DNA from: Sphingobacterium populi
GTDB lineage: Bacteria; Bacteroidota; Bacteroidia; Sphingobacteriales; Sphingobacteriaceae
Assembly (NCBI RefSeq): GCF_001586775.1
Contig: NZ_LQXS01000001.1
Coordinates: forward strand, 372,001 to 436,000
Length of the DNA stretch: 64,000 nucleotides
Reading direction: 5' to 3'
How positions within the stretch are numbered: position 1 is the first letter of the stretch; the number at the start of each line of letters is the position of its first letter. The position numbers and the translations under genes are program-made. Below the pieces are notes generated by a model that was not told the origin of the DNA, made no database searches, and saw only the letters and a list, made by a program, of their open reading frames with translations. Positions 34,352 to 42,567 of the stretch are shown piece after piece.

Positions 34352-35686
34352 TTAAACAGCGCCTTGATCCATCATCGCAGCGGCAACTTTGATAAAGCCT
34401 CCGATGTTTGCTCCTTTCAAATAATTGGGTATGCTCGTCTTACTATTTCCATAAGTAATACACGTTTGGTGAATATCTTGCATAATCTGTTTAAGGCGTT
34501 CGTCGACTTCCTCGCGCGACCAAGACTGGCCGATCGCATTCTGCGACATTTCTAAACCAGAAACTGCAACACCGCCGGCATTAGCCGCTTTAGCCGGGCC
34601 AAATAAAACCTCATTTTCGCGAAACAACTGAATCGCTTTGGCTGTAGATGGCATGTTGGCACCTTCGGCAACAAGAATACATCCAGATTTTATCAATCGC
34701 TCGGCATCATTTGCATCTAGTTCATTTTGCGTAGCACACGGAAGAGCAATGTCGCAGGCGAATTGCCAAGGTTTTTCGTCCGCATGGAAGGTAGCGTTTG
34801 TATATTTCGCAGTGTATTTGTCGAGTTCACGACCAAGCGTGGCGATATAAGCTAATTTTTCCGCATCAAACCCGTCTTTATCATGCAATGTTCCCGAACT
34901 GTTTGAAAGCGTAATAACTTTTGCACCCATTTCTAACGATTTTTCAGCGGCGTACTGTGCCACATTGCCCGCTCCAGAGATACATACCACCAGTCCGCTA
35001 ATATCTTTTTTCTGATGCGAAAGCATTTCTTGCACAAAATACAATAATCCATAACCCGTCGCTTCCGGACGAATGTACGACCCACCCCAAGCAGTATCTT
35101 TGCCGGTCAGCACGCCCGTGAAATGATTGCGCAAACGCTTATACTGGCCAAAAAGAAAACCAATTTCGCGACCGCCAACACCAATATCGCCAGCAGGTAC
35201 ATCAGTATCCGAGCCGATATGTCGGTGCAGCTCTGTCATAAAACTTTGGCAAAACCGCATAATCTCGTTGTCCGATTTTCCCTTCGGGTTAAAATCAGAA
35301 CCGCCCTTGCCACCGCCCAGTGGCAATCCAGTCAAGCTGTTTTTGAACACCTGCTCAAAAGCTAGAAACTTCAAAATACTGAGATTGACCGTAGGAGAGA
35401 AGCGCAAGCCGCCTTTATACGGGCCAATGGCACTATTCATCTGTACCCGATATCCACGATTAACTTGTACTTCTTGCTTGTCATCTAACCAAACCACGCG
35501 AAAACTAACGACACGTTCGGGTTCTGTTATGCGTTCTACAATTTTGGCTTGGAACCAATCTTGATGGTTTTCTTGCATATAAGGAATCACGTCTTCCATA
35601 ACCTCATCCACTGCTTGTAAAAATTCGGGCTGGTGTTGATTTCTTTCCGCGATGCTATGAAGCATGCTTTTATAAGTGTTTATCAT
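34352..35686 (-). CDS. gdhA: NADP-specific glutamate dehydrogenase
   Basis: A 444-residue hexameric glutamate dehydrogenase of the family-I (about 450 aa) type, which makes glutamate from 2-oxoglutarate and ammonia. Substrate-binding segments PYKGGLRFSPTVN and PLGGGKGGSDFNPKGKSD (with catalytic lysine), the GSDTDVPAGDIGVGGREIG loop and the dinucleotide-binding VVCISGAGNVAQYAAE are present. Length and the pattern near the Rossmann fold fit the NADP-dependent anabolic enzyme. Monocistronic, with a gap of about 280 bases upstream. Confidence 0.96.
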   Translation of the reverse strand: MINTYKSMLHSIAERNQHQPEFLQAVDEVMEDVIPYMQENHQDWFQAKIVERITEPERVVSFRVVWLDDKQEVQVNRGYRVQMNSAIGPYKGGLRFSPTVNLSILKFLAFEQVFKNSLTGLPLGGGKGGSDFNPKGKSDNEIMRFCQSFMTELHRHIGSDTDVPAGDIGVGGREIGFLFGQYKRLRNHFTGVLTGKDTAWGGSYIRPEATGYGLLYFVQEMLSHQKKDISGLVVCISGAGNVAQYAAEKSLEMGAKVITLSNSSGTLHDKDGFDAEKLAYIATLGRELDKYTAKYTNATFHADEKPWQFACDIALPCATQNELDANDAERLIKSGCILVAEGANMPSTAKAIQLFRENEVLFGPAKAANAGGVAVSGLEMSQNAIGQSWSREEVDERLKQIMQDIHQTCITYGNSKTSIPNYLKGANIGGFIKVAAAMMDQGAV

Positions 35687-35965
35687 CTATAACTTTCTTT
35701 CTATGTTTTTGATTTGTACGGGAGTGTACACATAGCATCATAACAATATGCTATATGCAAATTAAGATTAATTCGACAAACAGCGTAAGATTTGTCGTGT
35801 TTAATTTCATTTTTTTGCGGGATTACTTCGTAGATTTAGCTTGATTTATTCTTTTATACATCGCCCGATTATATCGGAGGAAAGCTCCCGATCGATAATG
35901 AAGTGCACTCGTTTTTTTAATAATTTGATAACATAAGCAGCGCGGAATCGCCCGTCGTTTTTAAA

Positions 35966-35973
35966 TATTTTTG
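35966..35973 (+). promoter_or_regulatory. -7 box upstream of the ECF sigma gene
   Basis: TATTTTTG is an exact TAnnTTTG match 40 bases upstream of the ATG at 36013. A TTTG at the standard -33 distance is absent, as expected for a promoter used by another sigma factor or by an activator. Confidence 0.5.
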
Positions 35974-36007
35974 TCCAAAATTCCCAGCCCATTGGGGATT
36001 TTGGACA
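35974..36007 (+). promoter_or_regulatory. Leader hairpin abutting the ECF sigma start
   Basis: TCCAAAATTCCC and GGGGATTTTGGA pair over 12 bp (one T-G wobble) around the loop AGCCCATT; two further flanking pairs extend the stem. The stem ends five bases before ATG 36013 and can hide the ribosome start site. A TTG-initiated frame through it (35971) is rejected. Confidence 0.6.
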
Positions 36008-36012
36008 TCGGT

Positions 36013-36609
36013 ATGAAAAGCGATTACCTAGAAAAACACGACGTACAGCTACTGGCGATAGGCGATTTGAACGCCTTTAATCGCCTTTATGCGCATTATC
36101 ACCGACAAGTACATGCCAATATTTTGAAATTGGTACATTCATCTGAGCAAGCGAGTGAATTACTTCAGGATGTTTTTTTGTCGCTATGGCAGAATCGTTT
36201 CAAGTTCGAATCAAGAGAATCTGTCGGTGGTTGGTTGTTTGTCGTGAGCTACAATAAATCGCTGAATTGCATTCGGCAGAGACTCAAGGAAACGGTCGAG
36301 TACGTAGCCGAATACCCGCATCTTGCGCTAGTATCCAATAGCGAAGAAGAGGATGCAGAACTACACCGACAACTCGCATTAATCGATGATGCGATAGAAA
36401 TACTTCCTGCCCGCAAAAAAGACGTATTTATGCTGTGCCGCTATGAGGGCCGTTCCAAAGCCGATGTTGCGGCTATGCTGGGCATTAGCCAACAATCGGT
36501 TTCTGATTACCTCAAGCAATCCAATAAGGCTATAAAAATGCATGTTTTACGGCATTATGCGACGTATGTGCCGGAGGTGGTCTTGTTATTTTTCTACTTA
36601 CAATTCTAA
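36013..36609 (+). CDS. ECF-type RNA polymerase sigma factor
   Basis: A 198-residue extracytoplasmic-function sigma-70 factor. Region 2 (AFNRLYAHYHRQVHANIL, then QASELLQDVFLSLWQNRFKF) and region 4 (ALIDDAIEILPARKKDVFML, RYEGRSKADVAAMLGISQQS) are clear. It lies just before a FecR anti-sigma gene and a SusC/SusD pair, the standard cell-surface signalling set of Bacteroidota polysaccharide-type loci: substrate binding outside releases the sigma factor to transcribe the transport genes. The start at 36013 gives a normal family length. Confidence 0.93.
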   Translation: MKSDYLEKHDVQLLAIGDLNAFNRLYAHYHRQVHANILKLVHSSEQASELLQDVFLSLWQNRFKFESRESVGGWLFVVSYNKSLNCIRQRLKETVEYVAEYPHLALVSNSEEEDAELHRQLALIDDAIEILPARKKDVFMLCRYEGRSKADVAAMLGISQQSVSDYLKQSNKAIKMHVLRHYATYVPEVVLLFFYLQF

Positions 36610-36687
36610 ACGTTGGCTTTACAATTTATTCATCATTACTTAACCTAAGTACGCATCCCCAAAGGAGCCACATTGGTGTATTTACGT

Positions 36688-37797
36688 ATGATGAAACACC
36701 AGATTGGAAGACGTATTGCTGATTTATGGAAAGGACTGTTGAGCCAGAAAGAGATCGAAAATCTTTTGGCAGATTTGGAGATGCAAGGTAGTGATCTTCA
36801 GCGTGAGCTAGAGGAATCGTTCAGCGATGACAAACAATTAGAAAAAGCCAATCTGCTATCCGATTCAGATTATGCAGCCATATTGCACCAAATACATGCT
36901 AAGATCGATGTACAAGAGCACAAGCCGCGTCGATTTTTCCAAACTTGGGCGGCGGCTGCTGCTATTGTGCTAGTACTTGGTGTTGCAGGAATGATTTTTA
37001 TCTACCATACGCCACAAGCGCAAAATACAACATTCGCACAAGTGAATACCCAACCAACAGATACGATCACCTTACGAAATACCACCGCACACGATCGCGT
37101 CGCTCGGCTGAAAGATGGCTCTGTTGTTACTTTATCTGCCGGCGCACAGCTCGCTTACGCACGTAACTACGCTGAGCATGATCGCGTGCTGCATTTGCAA
37201 GGAAAAGCCACATTCGAGGTGGCGCACGATACGGCGCGTCCATTCGTCGTTTGGACAGACAATTATAGTACGACAGCATTAGGTACGATCTTCATGATCG
37301 ATGCTACATCTAAGCAACAAATTGATATCGCGCTCTTGTCTGGCAAGATCGTGGTGAAAAAGGCAGCTCATACTGGTCGCGCTATGAAAGATCAGTACCT
37401 AGTAGCAGGAGATAAGCTATCTATTGATCGTCAAAGTGAAAGATTTGTATTCATTCCAGCGAATCCGATCACACCTGCTTACACTCCGGCAACGGAGATA
37501 CCAGAATCTAAGCCTGTAAAGCAGACTTTAGCATTTGCAGATGCGCCATTACAAGCCGTATTTGAAACCATTGCCGCACGTAAACAAATCCATATCAATA
37601 CAACAGATTTAGATCTTGTCGGATTGACATTCACTGGCGAATTTTTAGAATCGGAATCCGCAGCCATCATGCTTCGGGTCATCTGTCAAATGAATGATCT
37701 GCAGTGCGAAGAATCGGATAATGGCCTGATTATTAGTCAGAAAACATCCTTAGATCAAACAGTTCCTACCGAAATAAAAAACCAAACAACAAATTAA
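36688..37797 (+). CDS. FecR-family anti-sigma factor
   Basis: A 369-residue inner-membrane anti-sigma protein. A cytoplasmic N-terminal helical part (about 1-80) is followed by one membrane helix (WAAAAAIVLVLGVAGMIFIY), the periplasmic FecR domain (TAHDRVARLKDGSVVTLSAG, FEVAHDTARPFVVWT, TTALGTIFMI) and a C-terminal DUF4974 domain (FADAPLQAVFETIAARKQIH). It should hold the ECF sigma factor at the membrane until the SusC partner signals. ATG 36688 or 36691 are both possible; a TTG at 36673 is unlikely. SusC begins three bases after the stop. Confidence 0.92.
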   Translation: MMKHQIGRRIADLWKGLLSQKEIENLLADLEMQGSDLQRELEESFSDDKQLEKANLLSDSDYAAILHQIHAKIDVQEHKPRRFFQTWAAAAAIVLVLGVAGMIFIYHTPQAQNTTFAQVNTQPTDTITLRNTTAHDRVARLKDGSVVTLSAGAQLAYARNYAEHDRVLHLQGKATFEVAHDTARPFVVWTDNYSTTALGTIFMIDATSKQQIDIALLSGKIVVKKAAHTGRAMKDQYLVAGDKLSIDRQSERFVFIPANPITPAYTPATEIPESKPVKQTLAFADAPLQAVFETIAARKQIHINTTDLDLVGLTFTGEFLESESAAIMLRVICQMNDLQCEESDNGLIISQKTSLDQTVPTEIKNQTTN

Positions 37798-37800
37798 TAG

Positions 37801-40800
37801 ATGAAAAAGAGAAGCATTTTTAGAAATGTTCGGCTAGCCATGAGTGGAGTTGCATTCTTCCTCGCTGCCAATGCTTGGGCTCAATCTACCGGCCAATTGC
37901 GCGGTACGATTATGGACAATACAGGCACCTACATTCCAGGTGCCAATGTGCAACTGGTAGATGCCAACGGAAAATCCGTAGCGCAGGTATCTACCGATGC
38001 CAAAGGTATGTTTGTGTTGGAAGGCGTGAATGCGACTTCGCAATACCGCATTCGTGTAAGCATGGTGGGCTATCAATCGTATGAAACAGCCACCAAAGTT
38101 TTAAATGCTGGTGAAAGCAGCTCTATGTTGATCCGATTAGAACAGCAACAATCCGAATTGGATGAGATTGTCGTAGTCGGTTACGGACAGCAACGCCGTG
38201 GTGATTTGACCACAGCGGTCAGTTCATTACCAGATGTAGCTGATCAAGTCAATCGTCCGCTCAGCAATATCGCGGATATGATGCAGGGCAATGTGGCGGG
38301 TCTTACTGTGATGTCGCCAGGTGGCGATCCCAGCGCCAATCCAAAAGTGATGGTGCGCGGTATGGGAACATTGAATTCAGAAGAACCATTATATGTGGTC
38401 GATGGTATGCCTTACTATGGCGGGCCGATAAACCCGAATGATATTGAGAAAGTAGATATCTTGAAAGATGCGGCGGCGGCGGCTATTTATGGTGCGCAAG
38501 CATCGTCCGGTGTGATCGTGATTACCACTAAAAGTGGTAAATCTGGTGCGCCAAGATTGAATGTAGATCTTTATCGCGGCTGGCAAACAGCAAGCAACCT
38601 GCCAACAGCGCTCAACGCACAACAATATTCGCAAGCCTACAATCAAGCGTATGCCACTAGCGGCTTGAACTTGCAAGCGGGGCACGACGCGCAGCAAAAT
38701 CCTTGGGGGCAAGTAACACGCACCAACTGGATGGACGAAATCTTCCAGACCGGAAATATCTTAAATGCCAATGCGCAGATCTCTGGTGGCGGCGAGAAAT
38801 CTACGTACAGCAGCTCATTCGGATATCACGATCGCGAAGGCATGTTGTTGAATACGGGTTACAAACGTTTTGCTTACCGATTGAAATCGGAGTTTCAGTT
38901 GCATGATCGTGTTACCGTAGGACAAAACTTCTACGTGAACCAAACTACGACACGTGGTACAAACACGACTAGTAGCTATAGCGGTGCTATTATCAATGCG
39001 ATTTATATGAATCCGGCAGCGCCAGTTTATGATGAAGCAGGCAACTTCCACGGAACCGTGCCGAGCGATTTGTCGGGCTTCTCCAGCATTTATGGTGATA
39101 CCTACAATCCAGTAGCCTTGTTATTGCGACCGACGGTCAATAATCCAACCTTAAACCTGAACGGAAATGCGTTCGTGAAAGTGGATATCCTAGATGGGTT
39201 GACCTTCAAATCCAACTTTGGCTTGAATATGAGACGCTATTCGTTGAAACGTTTTGATCCAAAAATTCCAGAGATCGGACGGGCTAACTTGAATAACTAT
39301 TTGACGCACGAAGAATCCAAAGAAGACCGTTGGATCTGGGATCAGCAGTTGAACTACACCAAAAGCTTTGGCGATCACAATTTAGATGTGGTAGCCGTAT
39401 ATTCAGCGCAGAAAACACGTTATGAGCAATTTTATGTGCAAGGAATGGGCTTCGAGCGGGAGGATGATTGGTACCAGTACATTGGTAATGCCGCATCGTT
39501 GCCAACATTGCCCACGAGCAGCGTTTGGGAAGATGCCTTAACGTCGGCTATTGCGCGTGTAAACTACAACTACGCCAACCGTTACTTCATCGGTGCCAGT
39601 ATTCGTAAAGATCGTACCTCTCGTTTGTCGTCTCAAAATCGCTCGGATGTATTTCCGTCGATATCGGGTGCTTGGAAAATCTCTTCCGAACCTTTCTTCA
39701 ACAGTTCCATCATCAATGATCTAAAAGTTAGAGCATCATGGGGACAGATTGGTAACATTCAATCGGTAGATCGCTACGCGTTCAACATTCCATTATCAAC
39801 CGGTACGCTTACGCCAATAGGAGCCGATGGACAATTGGTGCGCCACTTTGCGGTGAACAAGCAATTCAACCCGAACTTGTTGTGGGAGATTTCCCAATCA
39901 TTCGACATTGGATTAGATATGACCATTATGGATAAGATTACCGTTGCGGCCGATTATTACGAGAAGAAAACGATCGGTATGGTATATACTAATGATGCCA
40001 ATCCACATGCCGGTTTCTCGCAAGGACCAACTTCTAACATTGGTGACATCTTAAACAAAGGATTTGAAGGATCGGTACGTTATAACGATACTTTTGGTGA
40101 ATGGCGCGTAGGCATGCAAACCAACATTAGTGTCAACACCAACAAGGTGCTGAACCTAGATGGTTACTTCAATGATTTTATCCAACATGGTGATAATGTG
40201 CGTGGTGTAGTGTTGCCATACCGTTCTACACCGGGACAGCGTTTGTATTCGTACTACTTGATCCCAAGTGCTGGTATCTTTAATTCCCAAGCCGAAGTAG
40301 ATGCACATGCTGTGAATGGTCAGCTGATCCAGCCGCAGGCTCGCCCAGGCGATTTACGTTTTGTAGATACCAATGGTGATGGTCGCATCAATGATGATGA
40401 TCGCGTGTACATGGGTAGCGCTATTCCTAAGTTCACCTACGGTTTCTCTTTCAACGTAGATTACAAACGTTTTGATTTGAACGTGTTGACTTATGGTGTA
40501 TCGGGATCGAAGATCTTCAATGGTTATAAATATACCGCGTACAATGCAGCCTCAAACGGTTACAACTTAGATAGCCGCGTGCTAGGTGCTTGGACTCCAC
40601 AAAATACCAATAGCGATATTCCAATTCTTTCCCGTCAGGATCCAAACAATAATTTCGGTACAGCATCCGACTGGTACTTAGAAAGTGGTGATTACTTCCG
40701 TATCAAAAACATCACGCTAGGTTATACCTTGCCATTAGGCAAATTCCAATCGCGCGTGTACATCGCTGCGGAGAATCCATTTACATTCACCTCGTACACG

Positions 40801-40893
40801 GGTATCGACCCAGAAGTAGGTAGCGTAGGATTGGATGTGGCTAACTATCCATTAGCAAAAACCTACACCGTTGGATTAAATGTTAACTTTTAA
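37801..40893 (+). CDS. SusC-type TonB-dependent transporter (ECF-linked)
   Basis: A 1030-residue SusC/RagA protein: signal peptide ending near NAWAQ, a carboxypeptidase-D-like domain (GQLRGTIMDNTGTYIPGANV), TonB box (DEIVVVGYGQQRRGDLTT), plug, and barrel ending TYTVGLNVNF. Most ECF-controlled SusC proteins carry an N-terminal STN signalling domain; none is visible here, the carboxypeptidase-D-like domain starting about residue 32. It forms an operon with FecR upstream and SusD 18 bases downstream. Substrate unknown; the phosphatase fusion at the end of the operon suggests a phosphate-bearing compound. Confidence 0.92.
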   Translation: MKKRSIFRNVRLAMSGVAFFLAANAWAQSTGQLRGTIMDNTGTYIPGANVQLVDANGKSVAQVSTDAKGMFVLEGVNATSQYRIRVSMVGYQSYETATKVLNAGESSSMLIRLEQQQSELDEIVVVGYGQQRRGDLTTAVSSLPDVADQVNRPLSNIADMMQGNVAGLTVMSPGGDPSANPKVMVRGMGTLNSEEPLYVVDGMPYYGGPINPNDIEKVDILKDAAAAAIYGAQASSGVIVITTKSGKSGAPRLNVDLYRGWQTASNLPTALNAQQYSQAYNQAYATSGLNLQAGHDAQQNPWGQVTRTNWMDEIFQTGNILNANAQISGGGEKSTYSSSFGYHDREGMLLNTGYKRFAYRLKSEFQLHDRVTVGQNFYVNQTTTRGTNTTSSYSGAIINAIYMNPAAPVYDEAGNFHGTVPSDLSGFSSIYGDTYNPVALLLRPTVNNPTLNLNGNAFVKVDILDGLTFKSNFGLNMRRYSLKRFDPKIPEIGRANLNNYLTHEESKEDRWIWDQQLNYTKSFGDHNLDVVAVYSAQKTRYEQFYVQGMGFEREDDWYQYIGNAASLPTLPTSSVWEDALTSAIARVNYNYANRYFIGASIRKDRTSRLSSQNRSDVFPSISGAWKISSEPFFNSSIINDLKVRASWGQIGNIQSVDRYAFNIPLSTGTLTPIGADGQLVRHFAVNKQFNPNLLWEISQSFDIGLDMTIMDKITVAADYYEKKTIGMVYTNDANPHAGFSQGPTSNIGDILNKGFEGSVRYNDTFGEWRVGMQTNISVNTNKVLNLDGYFNDFIQHGDNVRGVVLPYRSTPGQRLYSYYLIPSAGIFNSQAEVDAHAVNGQLIQPQARPGDLRFVDTNGDGRINDDDRVYMGSAIPKFTYGFSFNVDYKRFDLNVLTYGVSGSKIFNGYKYTAYNAASNGYNLDSRVLGAWTPQNTNSDIPILSRQDPNNNFGTASDWYLESGDYFRIKNITLGYTLPLGKFQSRVYIAAENPFTFTSYTGIDPEVGSVGLDVANYPLAKTYTVGLNVNF

Positions 40894-40911
40894 CCTGTAG
40901 AATTACTCATC

Positions 40912-42480
40912 ATGTCATTAAAAATGAATAAATATATCGCGTTAGCCTTACTAAGCATGGGCCTTACCGCGCAGTCTTGTTCGACTGACTTTACCGATCT
41001 TACTCCAGAAGGTACGATCACCGATGCCAACTATTGGAAAACAGAAGCCGATGCCATCTTTGCTTCGAATGGATTGTATGAACACTTTACCGACGACGCC
41101 ATGTTTGGCCGCGGACTTTTCTGGTATGTCAACGCATCCGACGATATGGTGACCGGACGTACTGATGCCGGTTCGGCTGCCGTGCGCAACTTCACTGCCA
41201 ATGGTAATGAAAGCCGTGTGAACAGCATGTACAAGAAGTTTTACCAAATCATCCAACGGGCAAATACGATTATTAGTAAAGTGCCAGCGATGCAGATTCA
41301 AGAAGCGACCAAACAGCGCGTATTGGGCGAAGCTTATTTTATGCGTGGTTACGCTTATTTCTACCTAGCGCAATACTATGGCGACCAACGTGCGGGAATT
41401 CCAATCGTGACCGAAGAAAATATGTTGGAAACACGTTTCGAACGTCCGGCTCATGTGCGCGAGAACTTAGCGATGATCGAAGCCGATCTTTTGCGTGCTG
41501 CAGATATGTTGCCATTAGTTACGGCGTATGGTTCAAGTGATTTGGGGCGAGCTAATAAAGATGCGGCTTATGCGTATTTGGCCAAAGCAAATGTGCAATG
41601 GGCACGTTATGATGCCGCGAAATGGGCAGAAGTAGCGAAATACTGTGATCTTGTCACCAACTCTGGTTCTGGTCGTCAATTGATCGATACCAACAATCCG
41701 GAAGAAGATTTTGCCAGCGTATTCTACATGGCGAACAATTACTCTTCTGAGTATATCTTTTCGGTGGTGTCCAACAAGGTTCGCGGATCCATCTTGCCAG
41801 CCGTCTTGTTTGAAAACACAGGCTATGGTTTGTACAATGGTTGGGGATATTTTCACCCGACGTTAGAGTTGTATAATTCTTTTGAGGTGGGCGATGCCCG
41901 CAAAAAAGCGACCATATTGGAGTTCAATGATACGTACACGCTTTTTGGCGCGGAGCGCAAATATTATTCGTCCAACTCCCAAACGGGTTTTCAGTTCAAG
42001 AAATACATGGAGCCATTTAGGTATCCTATTTCCCAGCATTTGAATCCGAATGGCGATTACCCAACATCGGATCTGAATGTGCCTTTGGTACGCTATGCGG
42101 ACATTTTGTTGATGAAATCGGAAGCTCAGATTATGCAAGGGCAGAATGGCGATGCAGGCATCAACCTCGTGCGCAATCGTGCTGGTTTAGCTTCCATTAC
42201 CGGAGCTACTATGGCCGATTTGAAACGCGAGCGTCGCTCGGAGTTTGCCGGAGAATATACCGATAGACATTCTGATCTAGTACGTTGGGGCGATGCGCAA
42301 GCGGCGTATGCTAAGCCAGCAACAGGCAGACAGCACGTGACGAAGACTGATCCAGCATCTACTTTCACTACGATCACGGTTTGGCCGGCACGTAATTACA
42401 ATCCTGCCGTGCACCACGTATGGCCAATTCCGCCGCAAGATGTGAGCAATGCAGGTATTGCACAGAATGAAGGCTGGTAA
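40912..42480 (+). CDS. SusD-family lipoprotein
   Basis: A 522-residue RagB/SusD protein. Lipobox LTAQSCST after a short signal peptide (MNKYIALALLSMG; ATG 40912 or 40924). The SusD core is recognisable in GEAYFMRGYAYFYLAQYYGD and in the C-terminal DLVRWGDAQAAY and VWPIPPQDVSNAGIAQNEGW. It caps the preceding SusC barrel at the outer membrane and is the second transport gene of the ECF-controlled locus. Confidence 0.92.
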   Translation: MSLKMNKYIALALLSMGLTAQSCSTDFTDLTPEGTITDANYWKTEADAIFASNGLYEHFTDDAMFGRGLFWYVNASDDMVTGRTDAGSAAVRNFTANGNESRVNSMYKKFYQIIQRANTIISKVPAMQIQEATKQRVLGEAYFMRGYAYFYLAQYYGDQRAGIPIVTEENMLETRFERPAHVRENLAMIEADLLRAADMLPLVTAYGSSDLGRANKDAAYAYLAKANVQWARYDAAKWAEVAKYCDLVTNSGSGRQLIDTNNPEEDFASVFYMANNYSSEYIFSVVSNKVRGSILPAVLFENTGYGLYNGWGYFHPTLELYNSFEVGDARKKATILEFNDTYTLFGAERKYYSSNSQTGFQFKKYMEPFRYPISQHLNPNGDYPTSDLNVPLVRYADILLMKSEAQIMQGQNGDAGINLVRNRAGLASITGATMADLKRERRSEFAGEYTDRHSDLVRWGDAQAAYAKPATGRQHVTKTDPASTFTTITVWPARNYNPAVHHVWPIPPQDVSNAGIAQNEGW

Positions 42481-42503
42481 ACAAGATTAGAATCCATAAC
42501 TTT

Positions 42504-42554
42504 AAGCTATGCCAACCCGAAAGTTTTACAACGCGTCGGTTGCGCATAGCTTTT
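42504..42554 (+). terminator. Hairpin between SusD and the phosphatase fusion
   Basis: AAGCTATGC plus CAACC (42504-42520) pairs with GGTTG plus GCATAGCTT (42536-42552), with an internal mismatch, followed by TTTT. It is 13 bases before the next start codon, so it may lower, rather than stop, transcription into the phosphatase gene. Confidence 0.6.
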
Positions 42555-42567
42555 AAGAATAATACAG

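Noticed and set aside
35971..36012. Earlier start (TTG) for the ECF sigma factor
   Set aside because: TTG codon lies within the -7 box and the leader hairpin; ATG 36013 gives normal family length.
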